DNA of 64,000 bases, from contig CM060200.1 of the NCBI GenBank assembly GCA_030562195.1, positions 27,071,023 to 27,135,022 of the forward strand, read 5' to 3'. How positions within the stretch are numbered: the first letter of the stretch is position 1; each line of letters starts with the position of its first letter. Below are positions 10,071-22,260 of the stretch, piece by piece. The translations under genes were made by a program, and so were the position numbers. This stretch comes from Nipponacmea schrenckii (Eukaryota; Mollusca; Gastropoda; Lottiidae). The notes under the pieces are model-generated. The model searched no databases and was not told where the DNA came from. It worked only from the letters and a program-made list of their open reading frames with translations.

Positions 10071-13000
10071 ACTGTGAACAGCTCCGAGCGTGGCAACTAT
10101 GCGTTATCCCATGGATTTCGAACATTTTGAAACTTCTAACCTGCTAGCTTTCAATTCCGATAATTTTCAGCCTACAATTGTGGAACAAGCGTAAACTTTC
10201 CGCTATATAGGCAATTTTTTCTATTATAAGTTTCTACTATCAGTTCCTTATTAGATTTTTGTACATGTCTAAGATTTCGGTAGGATATTTACATAAATTC
10301 CAAACCAAAATTTAAGTAGGTAGTAAGATGACAATTTGTCATGAAATTTAAACTCTCTATATTCAAATTTAAACATTATTTTGTAACTTTGGTTGTAATT
10401 AACATAGAGAGAAAATTTGTATGCAAAAATTTTACAAAAAATAAATAAATTTTATTAGGGTTATCAGATTATATCATTAGATTAATTTACTCTTTGACCA
10501 CCTGTGTGCGTTGAACCGTGACTAATGTGGTCAATAGTTCATCTGTGTTTTATAAGACGTATATGTCTGCTACTCTTCACATGACTGTATTTGACATTTT
10601 TTTATAAAATCATTTCTATTTAAGATACGAACAAAATTCGAACTGATCAATGACAAGCGAATTTTACTTCTTTAACTTGATGTATGTTTTGAATTTGAAT
10701 GGAAATATTTTGCCAAAAAAAATAAAACTAGAGCCGTACGCCTAACGGCACTGAAGCAGTGCGTTCCATCCAGGGATTCGTTCCTTAAGCAAAAGACAGA
10801 AAGGGATTATTAAAAAAAATGTGCATTATAAATGGATTTAGATTTCATAACAAACGCTCCCATATCCCCCTTTTCCCCTTTCCCCCTCTTTGCACCTCCC
10901 CGTCCTTATCATAATAAAAAATGGATAGAGGTTCGTTTAATCTTAAAAAAAAGATATCCGGATCGCCGAAACTCATGATTTGTAAATCGCCCAATCGCAG
11001 AGAATAATAGATTGTTTTATATATTAAATTCGCAATTTTCAGCTGGCGATGAAACCAAAAGTAGATATCGTACAAAAAATAAATATATAGCATTGGATAG
11101 ACAATGTCGAAGCTATATACAAATCGAAAGGTCACTAATGTTTTAAGTTGTCGTAAGTCGCCAGGGTATAACATTGAGACACCACATAAATAGCGCGGCT
11201 TAACATTTTAAAATTTATATTGAATAGAGTTTCGTCCCTTAGACCATTATTCCAGTCAACTGTACATTATTGTTGCATATAAGAGATAAAATTTAAAATT
11301 CTAAAGGTTGTAATTTCGTTCCAAATATTCAATATTCACATCACCCACAACAGGATAAACATATAATACAACTTTGAATCATTTTAACTGGATAAAGAAC
11401 GATTCAACTAAAAAATAAATTCGGATCGCTGAAACTTATATCTTGTAGATCGCCCAAATGCAACACACATTAAACAGATTGTTTTATAGGAAATATTCGA
11501 AATTTTTAAATGGCGATAAAAGCGAAAGTATACATCTTACAATAAAGCTCTATATATCATTGGATAGAACTTCTCGAGAGCTATCACATTTGTACAGGTC
11601 AAAAATTCGTCAAAGGTCAACGTCACAATATACGACCCTTTAAAGTTTTTAAAAATTTTAATCGTAAAAAAATCAAAATCAAAATCAAAATTAAAAAATC
11701 TGTTTCCATATATATTTCGGCAATCGCTTATAGATTCTATATACATCAAAATAACACAAATCGAATTATCCCCCGAGACCCTATTTCGATTTAAAGAAAA
11801 CACGCACAGTTAGTATAGAAGAAATTACAAAATTTTGAAATTTTTAAACGCGCAATTTTGATTAAAGTACCAAGTGTGATATATTAATAGAAAGATGAGA
11901 TTAAGCGTAAAAGGAATATGTAAGAAATTCTGTCCTATGTAAATTGGGTCACGTGATAGAGCTCTTGAAAGTTAAAATTCGTGATATTCAATTGGCTGCA
12001 AAACCGGAAGTAAACATCGGACAACAAAAGTGAAGATACCATTGGGCAGATATTATGAAGGGCAATAACTTTTGTTCAGGTCAAAAGGTCATCAAAGGTC
12101 AAGGTCACGAAATATGACCGGTTAAAGTTTTGACAATTACTGAAAAAATTCAACCGGAAATAAAAGAAAAGCAAAATCGAAATTCAAAAATTCCTTCCCA
12201 TACCTTTTTGCGTAATCAATTGATGTTTCTAGAAAATCTAAAATTATGCAAATTAGACTTATCCCTGAGAACTTATTTCAGTTTTACAAAATTTAGTCGT
12301 ATCCAGATGGCGGAAGATCCGTTACTTCCGGTTCGGATTTTCTTAATTTAGCATCATTCAATAGACAATTGTATCTAATTGCAAAAGAAATTTTTCAAAT
12401 ATCTTCAAAGTTGCAAAGTTCAACTTTAAAACAAATAACATCAAAACCGGAAGTGATATCGAAATTTTGAAAATTAATTATACTTCGCAATCCAAATGTC
12501 TATATATCTGTAAGTTTTCAGATCGATCGAAATAAAACTGTAGAAGTTAAAAAATGCAAAAAATTTCAAATTCAAAATGTCAACGACAAAGTTAGGAAAT
12601 GTATAATTTAAATGTATACATTTCGAAAAAAAAGCAGTGCGTTCAATAGAACGCAATAAAATTTCGGGTGTTAAGAAATTTCATAATCAGATTAATTTGT
12701 TCCCCAGCTCAGTGATTTGACAAGTAGGTGTGAAAATTTAAACCACCAGTTTCATTGACATGTTATATAACAGGCTTTAACACCCTGACTGATCAATTTA
12801 AAACTGATTTTATGAAATAAAAAACCCAAAATTGGTATTTATTTTGTTAATTTATCTAAAATTAATGCTTTTTATTTTCATGGTAAAACGACCATGTCGC
12901 ATATCATTTAAGAGACAATTTAATTTGGAGTCCAATGATGTATACCACATTGATGAGGGATGAATATATTTTATGTTAGTAATGGAGTTGTAAAATTTCA

Positions 13001-13883
13001 TTTTGCTTCTGCACTTTTGGCATATATCCTTTATTGAAGAGTTTTGAGGCTATTATAAAACAGAAAATCTCAAGTCAATGTGTTCATAAGGAAATGTGGT
13101 ATTGCCGTTCAAAGTTTCAAAAATGTCAGAATTCGGTTGGCTATAAAACCCAGAAGTTGATACTTTTCATTCAATATTGTTATATCTATAGACAGCTGAG
13201 GTCAAGGCCATTCTCTATGGAAAATTTCAAGGTCATTGAAGGTGAAGGTATTTCAAATTTTCAAAAAATTCAAACGGGCATAAAATAAATTTAAGTTCGA
13301 AAATAAAAATTCTGTTTCAAAAATCCTTTAGATAAGGGAGCAAGGTTTTGATAGATACCAAAATCATACAAATCGGATAATAAATGACGGACTAATTAAA
13401 TTTTAAAGAAAATTTGCAATTCTCGGAAAATGGCGCATGCGCAACTAGCAATTGGAATTTTTTTCTTCTCGGGGGATGCAAATTATTTTGTATAGCAAAT
13501 ATATACTGTTTTTGCTTACATTCTTGAATTACACGGGATCTTGGGTCGCCTGAAATGAGATAAAAAAAAAACGGAAGTCCCCACGCCCAAACCGGAAGTG
13601 ATCAAAAAATTTTGATGATAAATTTTAATTTTATTGTGTTGCGTATCTATCTATATCCTGTAAATTTCAGACCGATCAGACTATTAGGGCCCGAGCTAGC
13701 TTGAAATCTTATTTGCATATTATGCAATTAGCCACTTTCGGGTTAGCGAAAATTTCATGTTACATATTCATGTTTGATTCCAGCCCATATAAAATCTTTT
13801 TCCGTTTGGGCTAGCGAGCTTCCCAAAAAAAAAAAAGATAATCCGAACGAAAACAAAGCGTGACAATCGATAGATTGCCACGC
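10071..13883. repeat. Repeat-rich insert (CCGGAAGT / AGGTCA dispersed-repeat family)
   Basis: No gene is seen in 3.8 kb. Three related blocks (about 11540-11700, 12000-12180 and 13140-13300) share a pattern: a phrase like 'ACCGGAAGTAAACATC', a run of AGGTCA half-sites, then 'GTTTT..AATTCAACCGG'. The same family recurs on the opposite strand at 46.5-50.4 kb. The block separates copy A of the BTB gene from its 3' flank. Its ends do not show clear terminal repeats. Confidence 0.55.
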
Positions 13884-13992
13884 AATGATGTCGTATGTGC
13901 TTGTTTGATCACCCGTAGTAGTGTACAACAGAAGATTTAACAATGGTCTGCTATTTTTTCTGTTATCAGAAATCTCTAGTTAACTATAACTG

Positions 13993-14734
13993 AAGTAGCG
14001 TCTGTTCTGATTTTCCACAATGAATAAGACTAATAAATCTTCTGAAAACATCTTCATCAAAGTTCATGACCTCTAACACAATTTTACCCTTGAACTTATC
14101 ACCCTTGACCTTCTTAGCCTTGATCTGTTTCTGTTTTTGTAGAATAATCTGATAGAACACAAGACTTCTGGTGGCTAAAATGGCCTTGACCCAATATACT
14201 GGTGTTTTATTGTCACCAACAAGAAATACGACATCACATAATTCTGGCATTGTTAAAATATAATCTAAACTGTCACAAAGCGATTCTTGACTTTTAAATA
14301 CCATTGTCTCCTCTGTTGCTTGTTTCCGACATTTTTCTTCATTGACCATGACCTTTACTGAACCAAACAGTCACAAGAATCATATCCAGAGGAATTGCTT
14401 TCTTAAAATAAAACGATATATTGTAGATGGAAAATATATATAAGAACATTTATCAAAAGGAAATGTATCTTCATCATGCCGTTTAAGCTCAGAGATCTAT
14501 AAGTAATTGACCTTTCATATTGAGTGTCCTTGTAAAAATAATTAATTAGAAAGTTCTGTTTGAAAACTTTTTTTCATTATTATTACAGATAACGGCCAAT
14601 TATGACAGAAAATGTAATGTAATAATACAGTTTTTTACTTGATGAAAAAACGTACCATCAGAATCTGAATAACAATCTTCTGTTGCTAGTTGGTCATATT
14701 TAGTTAAATTAACGGATGATGTGTAGGATTCCAT
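13993..14734 (-). pseudogene. BTB-domain gene copy A (broken)
   Basis: Exon 1 is 14734-14656 (MESYTSSVNLTKYDQL) with a GTACG donor. Exon 2 runs from about 14403 to 13993 and holds the BTB start (SLCDSLDYILTMPELCDVVF, FRRFISLIHCGK). Three lesions are visible against copies B and C. The SSGYDSCDSSE segment has an altered, shortened end (CDCLVQ then a stop in frame). One A is missing in GGAAAATCAG, shifting the frame after HCGK. The exon 2 donor GTAAGA is mutated to TTAACT. Exons 3 and 4 are absent, because homology ends inside intron 2 at about 13884. Also W replaces G in VYWVKAIL. This is a dead copy unless it is used as a short alternative transcript. Confidence 0.8.
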
Positions 14735-14843
14735 ATTAATTAATACTTATAAACTTTTAACACAACTTAAAAAATATAACACAAGTTAGGACCAGAAAGC
14801 TCAGAAAACACTTGGTTGTTATCGAGAGAGCAGGTTGAAAATG

Positions 14844-15245
14844 ATTTCTGAATTAGGTAGGTAGGTAAATGGCGAGTTAACGTTCGCTTCCAGCAATTTC
14901 TGATATCGCAAACTAGGTAGTTGTTGATATTCGTAGTAGTTGGTGGTTGGATTGGTTCAGATTAGATGGTTCTGTGCTGTTGGTTTGGTTTGGTTGATAA
15001 ATTTTCAGATCTGGTAGGGTCGAATGACATGGCGGTGTAACTCGGCCCTGGATGGTGTGGCGTGAGTAACTCAGTCTTCTCATTCTTCCAAAACTCGTTG
15101 TGATCATAATATTTATTATTGGTTGTTGTTGGTTTGGTTTGGTTGGATTTGGTTAGATTATCTGTTCTTGATTGGATGAGTTGAAGACCTAAAAGAAAGA
15201 AGAAAATGAGATGTGAGAAAAGAAAGAGGTGGTTAAAAGCTTTCA

Positions 15246-15284
<39 letters not shown>

Positions 15285-15904
15285 TTCTCTTTTGTCTCTG
15301 CGATGAAACTTATGTGTAGATTAATATCATAGTAATATAAAATAATATAAGAGTAAAAAGAAACTTAGACTATCTGTTTAAAACAGACGTGTTGATAAAT
15401 TGGTAGATGAGTTCCATGATTTTATACCAGTGGTCCGTGGGTGGAGCCAAAATATTCTGTATGGTGATAGGTATGCCGTTGGTTACCAGGTAGTCCGTCA
15501 GTGTCTTACGAGATGGTTTCAATTCGGTGCAACGTGACCGCATCGGCATTTAATGAACTGATGGTCTCGCATGACATGGTTGGTGCGTAGTCTGGTTACC
15601 AGTATGCAGATGGCTACAGATGGATGGTTAATTTTGGTTTGGTTTGGTATCTTCGGATCAATCTGGTATCTATCGGTGTTGAGGTTCCTTAGCATGTCGT
15701 CCCATTTCTGGTTGATCTTAGAGGACACGAGACTGCAAAATTCTTCATACGAGAATTTTACAGGCTCGATATTCTCCAGACCCAAACTGTCCTTGGCAAC
15801 ACGGTCAGCTTGTTCGTTTCCCGGGATGAAGACGTGCGACGGGATCCATGATAGTTCGATCTGGTGGTTGTTGTTGGTTTGGTAGTTGTGAAATTTCTGA
15901 ATTA
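14844..15904 (-). mobile_element. 5'-truncated LINE with RNase H domain, 12-bp target duplication
   Basis: ATTTCTGAATTA occurs at 14844-14855 and again at about 15893-15904, flanking an insertion absent from the paralogous sites in copies B (21117) and C (25960). On the minus strand the insert begins inside an RNase H domain: ELSWIPSHVFIPGNEQADRV (15862 downward), then VTRLRTNHVMRDHQFIKCRC. After a frameshift near 15530 the C-terminus continues (TLTDYLVTNGIPITIQNI) to a stop near 15383. A GT/CA-rich 3' UTR with a 36-nt homopolymer (15246-15281) ends in TTACCTACCTACC. The order (RNase H, short C-terminus, simple tail, short target duplication) fits an I-superfamily LINE. Confidence 0.8.
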
Positions 15905-18540
15905 AAAAATCTAAAATATATATAAAGCCAAGGTGTCAAAGGTCACACGTGACATAGTGATCTAGCTGACAGGATTCAGATAGGCCGAGGTCAGATGATA
16001 TTTTAATTAATTGACATTGATTAACAGATTGTTATAAATCAGGTTAGGAGACCCATTAGTGTTAATCTGTTGGCAGATGAAGATTATCTATGATATTTGA
16101 ATATAAATTATATTAGATTATAATCAATATTGAAATGTCAATATATACACCTGATTTTAATGTTAATAATAACAACATTTACAGCTTTTAATATATTTTA
16201 CACAATGTATTTATAAATTACAGATAATTGTCGTATTTACTGAAATTTCACTAAATCAAGAGTACACTTTAATTTATAATCATGTGGTGAAATCTATTTT
16301 TTTAACAGTAGACATCATACGAGACTTAAATGGTTCTTAAATGGAAAAGTCACACCCGAAAAAATGGTAAAGTATTGCGTATTTGAGCCACCATACACTT
16401 TACTTGAATTATCATTTCAAATCTTCTTATAATTGACTTGGGGATATAAGTATATATATCAGATACTTGCTAATTCTTTCTCTCACTGAACATAAAATTG
16501 AGTAATCCTTGTAAGACATTAATAGAAATATAACTGCTCATTGACAAAAGTCTATGTCCATAATAATTGTTGTCTCTTATTTAGTGTTTTGTTACTTTCC
16601 TTTGGTTTCGTTAATATTGTGACCCATGTCCAGATAGTTATAAACAGCCAATTTGAATCTATACCCGCGATTTGTAAATTGTGTCCCAGGATACGGTTAA
16701 CTATTTAGATATTTATAACACATGCTAAAAAAAAAACTGAAAAAACAAATATTTTCAAAATTAATCAGTTAAAAATTTGGTTTCTTTTTTAGATTTTTTC
16801 CCAATTTTCGGGTTTTTGATATTTTTTATATGAGAAGTCCAACTTGAAAGCTATTCTTTGTTTCATGTCTTTCTTATATATTTACAGTGATACTTTCTTA
16901 AGAAATAGATAAAGATTTTACAGGTGAATTTCGATATTTCATTGTCTGTATTTTGAGAGAAGTAAGATAACCGATGTTATTTGTTGAAGCTGTCAACGAA
17001 TTATGGAAGGTTATTGGTGTATACTTAGTTATTGATACAAATTTCATTAGTAGCCTACTGTTTATATAAGTCAACAATATAATATTATATTTGCATTAAG
17101 AATTTTCTTTATGAAATTCATTGTTGAAGTTGACAGTAAACACGTGTTTAGACAAGAGAAGTTATTGAAGATTGTTGAATGTATGTACCAATTGATACAA
17201 TACTTCATCGATACTGTTTATAATAGTTAATATAATATTATATCAGTAGATTAGTGCCATTAATTTAAATGTTTACTGAATAGTAACTACTATATAGGTA
17301 TATTGTTATACAGGTTAAGCTAATATGAAGATTAAAATATTGAATGAAACTTCATTAGTTAATCTACTAACTAGTCACGTGATCAATCATTATAACATCA
17401 TATAATCAATGTCATATAGACAATTTAGTTTTATTTTCAACAACTTGTGATTTTACTCACTTCTGTTAATCTGTGTAATCGCTTGAACACTTTATTGTGT
17501 GAAAGATTAAAAAAGGAGCAATGTAGGCCTGCCTTTTCTGAAAGGTATTTTGAAATACATCTCGTATATTTACTCCTGAATTGCTGTGTGCATGCTATAT
17601 TGGTTTACAGTCAATTTATGCTTTTAAAGAGATTGTTAAGAGGTTTTCTAAACTCTGCATGTGTATTGAGTAAACTAAATAGTATCAACTTACATCATTC
17701 CCATGTGTTACTGTCCAGAGGAAAGTGATAAGTTTTTCGTTGAAAAACTGTCCGTTAAACAATAGTACGATGGAAGGTATAACCAATGTCACTATAAGAC
17801 AATTTAGAACTTGTGATTTTACTCACTTTTGTTCATCTGTGTAATCGCTTAAACACTTCATTGTGTAAAAGATTGAAAATTCAATTCGAAAACTAATAGG
17901 AAGTAAAAGTTACAATTGGCTTAAGAATTCTAGTTTTTAGACCTTAAGAGCACAATTATAGATTGCCTCGAACATTGGACAACAGTGAGGAAAGAGTGAT
18001 TTTTCCATTGAGATTAATTAAACATTGAGAGTCTAGAGTCATTCGAATGTTTGTAAGTTTGCTACATGGAAATTTTAAATCACTGCCTCGACTTAAAAGT
18101 CGAATTTTTAAAACAACTATTTCATTTCTAAGTCTTCAATAATTACATTTTTAGGCTTTTAGAAGTCTTCGGTAATTATTTTTTTTACTAAGCTTTCAAC
18201 TACGAGAGTAACTTTCGCATTGGACTAGTCTTTTTAAGAAAAAAATTTCTTTGTATATTTGCATTAAGAATTTTCTTTATGAAATCTTTGTTGAAGTTGA
18301 CAGTAAAACACGGGTTTGGGAACATGAAGTTATTGGAAAATGTTGATGTATGTACCAATTGATACAATACTTCATTAATATTGTTTATATTAGTTGATAT
18401 AAATTATATTAGTAGATTAGTGCCATTTGTTCAACTGTCCACTGAATAGTAGAAACTACCATTAAGTTATGTTGTTATACTGGTTAAGCTAATATCAAGA
18501 TTAGTTAATCTACTAAATTTAAAGATGAGTTGCCTCATAA
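15905..18540. repeat. Duplicated non-coding segment, copy A
   Basis: Sequence from AAAGCCAAGGTGTCAAAGGT onward matches 21150-22260 (copy B) and 26000-27420 (copy C). Within copy A a further internal duplication is visible: about 17085-17350 resembles 18250-18520, and about 17430-17520 resembles 17790-17870. Frames at 17447-17728 and 27145-27384 are similar to each other only because the DNA is duplicated; no domain is recognised. Confidence 0.65.
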
Positions 18541-19276
18541 ATTAGAGCCAAAGTAAGCTTACTAATTGATACATTGGGGTTTCTAATGAATAATCAATTT
18601 ATTCTCAAGTTCAACCTATCATCCGATTGACCTATGTGGACGTAGAAATGCTTGTGGAATCCATTTGACTCTGATCTGCTTTGAAACGCTAAATTCAGAC
18701 TCCATGTTTGTTCACGTGACCAAATGACGTCAATGAATGCGTCTAAAAATTGTTTTTGTATTTTATTATTAGTGAGTAAAAACTTATTAAGATTAATTCA
18801 TAATGTTTTTACAAATTGATATTTAAAGATGGGTTTTCTCATTTTCATATATATACATATATACCATACCATAATTGGACCGGTAATACTAATATCAATA
18901 GAAAGTAGAGGTGTTCTAATGACTGGGAAAAATACCACATGGTCCCACAAGTCCTTAATTAACTCGTAATTAGGCTAATTATGACGGGATTTCCCACGGT
19001 AGGGTACTAGCATAGGCATGTACGTCAAGTCTCAAATGTCGTTCAGATGTCGTTGAATTTTTTTTTTTTGATCATCCAGTCTGCGAATTCGGTACATAAA
19101 TCATGACGTAACCGGACGCTGTTGTTATTGTCCACATTCCTTTATATTTTCCACAACAACAATGGCATTTTGGTATTCCATTTATTATCTCTAGCAAAAG
19201 GTAATAAAATGTTTAAAGATAGGTTGCCTCATTAATTAGAGCCAAAGTAAGCTTACTAATTAAAAATAAGCTTAAT
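18541..19276. other. Intergenic spacer between duplicated units
   Basis: No gene seen. A phrase of about 45 bp (GTTGCCTCAT.AATTAGAGCC AAAGTAAGCTTACTAATT) occurs at about 18530 and again at about 19220, bracketing roughly 690 bp, which may mark a recombination or insertion footprint. Confidence 0.4.
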
Positions 19277-19600
19277 CTATTAAAATGGTAGCATCTGGAC
19301 GTAACAAGGTTCCGATATTTAAACGATTTCCCGGAACTGTCTCTTCTGGTAGTGTTTTTACGATTTCTTTACTATTGCTCATTGTAGTTTCTTTTATTCC
19401 TTTCATATAATATCTTGTTATTTGTGTAATCCATCCAGTAAATGTTGTCTTGTAAATACAATTTATATAGAATATGTTCCGCTTTATCAATTATACCAAT
19501 GGTAACGTTGGTTCATTTTAAGTGTACCGATAACGTTTTATCTCTAGTCCTCTAACTGTTCTACAGCATGGCGGAGTCTTAAATAGCCAAGTCGTCATCA
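19277..19600 (+). pseudogene. Detached 3' end of the beta-lactamase-like gene (copy B)
   Basis: From TCTATTAAAATGGTAGCATC the sequence matches the last exon and 3' flank of the hydrolase (8786-9180), including the hydrophobic tail codons and the stop. No other exon of the gene is present, so this is a passenger of the segmental duplication. It keeps the tail frame (SNSKEIV-coding complement on the other strand is a shadow). Confidence 0.75.
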
Positions 19601-19862
19601 GATTTTAAAAGACATATCTATTGGGATGGAAGCTATAGCGTTCTCCAGTGAAGACATATTTATTAGGTGGTTTCCCAAGAACATCGTCCACAGAAAAGAC
19701 AACTTAAGAATTTACACGTAATTTCTATGATTTATTCATCAATTAATTGAGAACAACAGCAACAACAGAAACAATAACAAAATACAAAAATCATAACAAT
19801 TAACACAATAATGAGATCGGACCTCAGAGAAAGCACTATATTAATCTGGATTTCTTCTATAC

Positions 19863-21009
19863 TTATTGTCTTGCATCATACAGCTGAAATATAACAAAAA
19901 GAATGGTAAATGTTTGTAATGGTTCCTAATGTTTCTTAGGGAATACCTTTAGCTTGAACGTTGCTTCTCATTAACTCATTTGGCATACTTCATAACGGCA
20001 TCCAAGGGAGACTATTCATATTAAATTTTTTAAATAAGAGTATAATGAATATTGCTTATACCTTGGTCATAATGTGTTTTATTCCTCGATGGTGATTGTA
20101 AAATTCTAGTATTGTCATCAGTATTTCTGTTTGATTATCCAGACATCTTAGGAAATAATCCCAGCATGCTTGTTTTAAATCTTTCATACCATATTCTACT
20201 GCAGCACAGAATAATCCTGAAAGACACGACAGTTCAAATAAATTTCTTGAAAAAAAGAATTTGGTTAAAAAAAATTACATTCTCTGAAACAATTGAAATG
20301 ATGTCGTCTGTGCTTGTTTGATCACCAGTAAGAGTGTACAACAGAAAATTTAACAATGGTCTGCTATTTTTTTCTGTTATCAGAAATCTCTTCTTACCTA
20401 TAACCGAAGAAGTGTCTGTTCTGATTTTTCCACTATGAATAAAACTAATAAATCTTCTGAAAACATCTTCATCAAAGTACGTGACCTCTAACACAATTTT
20501 ACCCTTGAACTTATCACCCTTGACCTTCTTAGCCTTGACCTGTTTCTGTTTTTGTAGAATAATCTGATAGAAGACACGACTTCTGGTGGCTAAAATGGCC
20601 TTGACCCCATACACTGGTGTTTTATTGTCACCAACAAGAAATACGACATCACATAATTCTGGCATTGATAAGATATAATCTAAACTGTCACAAAGCGATT
20701 CTTGACTTTTAAATACCATTGTCTCCCTCCCTGGTTTCTGACATTTTGTTTCATCATGCCGTTTAAGCTCAGAGATCTATAAGTAAGTGACCTTTCATAT
20801 TGGGTATCCATGTAAAAAATAAATGTTTATCAAGTTCCGTTTGAAAACTCATTTAAATTATTATTATTATTACAGATAACGGCCAATTATGACAGAAAAG
20901 TTTAATGTTATAATACAGTTTTTACTTGATGAAAAAACGTACCATAAGAATCTTCTGTTTCTAGTTGGTCATATTTAGTTAAATTAACGGATGATGTATA
21001 GGATCCCAT
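19863..21009 (-). pseudogene. BTB-domain gene copy B (probably defective)
   Basis: Exon 1 is 21009-20943 (MGSYTSSVNLTKYDQLETED, shortened by an internal deletion of the YSDSD-type end). The BTB exon is open from about 20745 to 20398, with donor GTAAGA. Exon 3 is 20216-20062 and exon 4 is 19883-19863, coding LYDARQ and a stop. Compared with copy C, a stretch of about 170 bp is lost around 20745-20760 between two CAT-containing sites; it removed the exon 2 acceptor and its SSGYDSCDSSE segment. Without that acceptor exon 2 cannot be spliced normally, unless transcription starts downstream and uses the ATG at 20719 (MVFKSQESL), which would leave a clean BTB frame of about 160 residues. The BTB core itself is intact. 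Confidence 0.65.
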
Positions 21010-22260
21010 ATTAATTCAAACTTATAAAATATAACACATCTTAAAAAATATAACACAAGTTAGGACCAGAAAGCTCAGAAAACATTTGGTTGTTAACGAG
21101 GGAACAGGTGGAGAATGATTTTTAGATTCAAAAATCTATGATATATATAAAGCCAAGGTGTCAAAGGTTACACGTGACATAGTGATCTGGCTAAGTGACA
21201 GGATTCATCACTAAGAAATGTCGAGGTCAGATCAGATTTTAATTAAGTGACATTGATTAGCAGATTGTTTTAAATCAGGTCAAGTTACTCATTAGTGTTA
21301 ATTAATGGTAGATGAAGATTATCTAAGAATGGTCACGTGATATTTGAATATAAATTATATTAAATTATAATCAATATTGAAATGTCAATATATACACCTG
21401 ATTTTAATGTTAATAATAACAACATTTACAGCTTTTAACATATTTTACAAAATGTATGTATAAATTACAGATAATTGGCGTATTTACTGAAATTTCACTA
21501 AATCAAGAGTACACTTTAATTTATAATCATGTGGTGAAATCTATTTTTTTTTTAACAGAAGACGTTATACGAGACTAAATTGGTTCTTAAATGGAAATAT
21601 CACACCCGAAAAATTGGTAAAATATTGCATATTTGAGCCACCATACACTTTACTTGAATTATCATTTCAAATCTTCTTAAAATTGGCTTGGGGATATAAG
21701 TATATATATCAGATACTTGCTCCTTCTTTCTCTCACTGAACATAAAATTTAGTAATCCTTGTAAGACATTTAGAAGTAAAACTGCACATTAACCAAAGTC
21801 TATATCCATAATAATTTTTGTCTCTTAATAAAGTTATCGTGACCTACGTCCAAATAGTTATAAACAGCCAATTTGAATCTATACCCGCGACTATTGTAAA
21901 TTGTGTCCTAGGGTACGGTTAACTATTTAGATATTTATAACACATGCAAAAAAAAAAAAAAACTGTCACAAATATTCAATATCAGTTAGATTGTTTTAAG
22001 AGATTTCAATCGGATGATATATAAGAAGTCCAACATGAAAGCTATTCTCAATATTTGATTGTCTGTATTTTGAGAGTAGTAAGATAACCGATGTTATTTG
22101 TTGAAGCTGAAGGTAAAACGAGTTATAGAAGATTATTGGTGTATAGTTAGTTATTGATACAATACTTCATTAGTACTGTTTATATAAGTCAACAATATAA
22201 TATTATATTTGCATAAAGAATTTTCTTTATGAAATCCATGGTTGAAGTTGACAGTAAAAC
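21010..22260. repeat. Duplicated non-coding segment, copy B
   Basis: Collinear with 14735-17120 minus the LINE, and with 25856-26790. Homology ends where the 90-bp minisatellite begins, at GTTGACAGTAAAACAGAG, so the array has grown inside the duplicated unit. Confidence 0.65.

Noticed and set aside
17447..17728. Paired similar frames (also 27145-27384) as a conserved gene
   Set aside because: Similarity reflects recent DNA duplication; indels differ in frame at the 5' ends, copy B lacks the region, and no motif is recognised.
20217..20397. Extension of the BTB frame past GKIRTDTSSVIG in copy B
   Set aside because: A GTAAGA donor at 20397 and an acceptor at 20217 join SVIG to LFCAAVEYG, the expected continuation; the read-through is intron.
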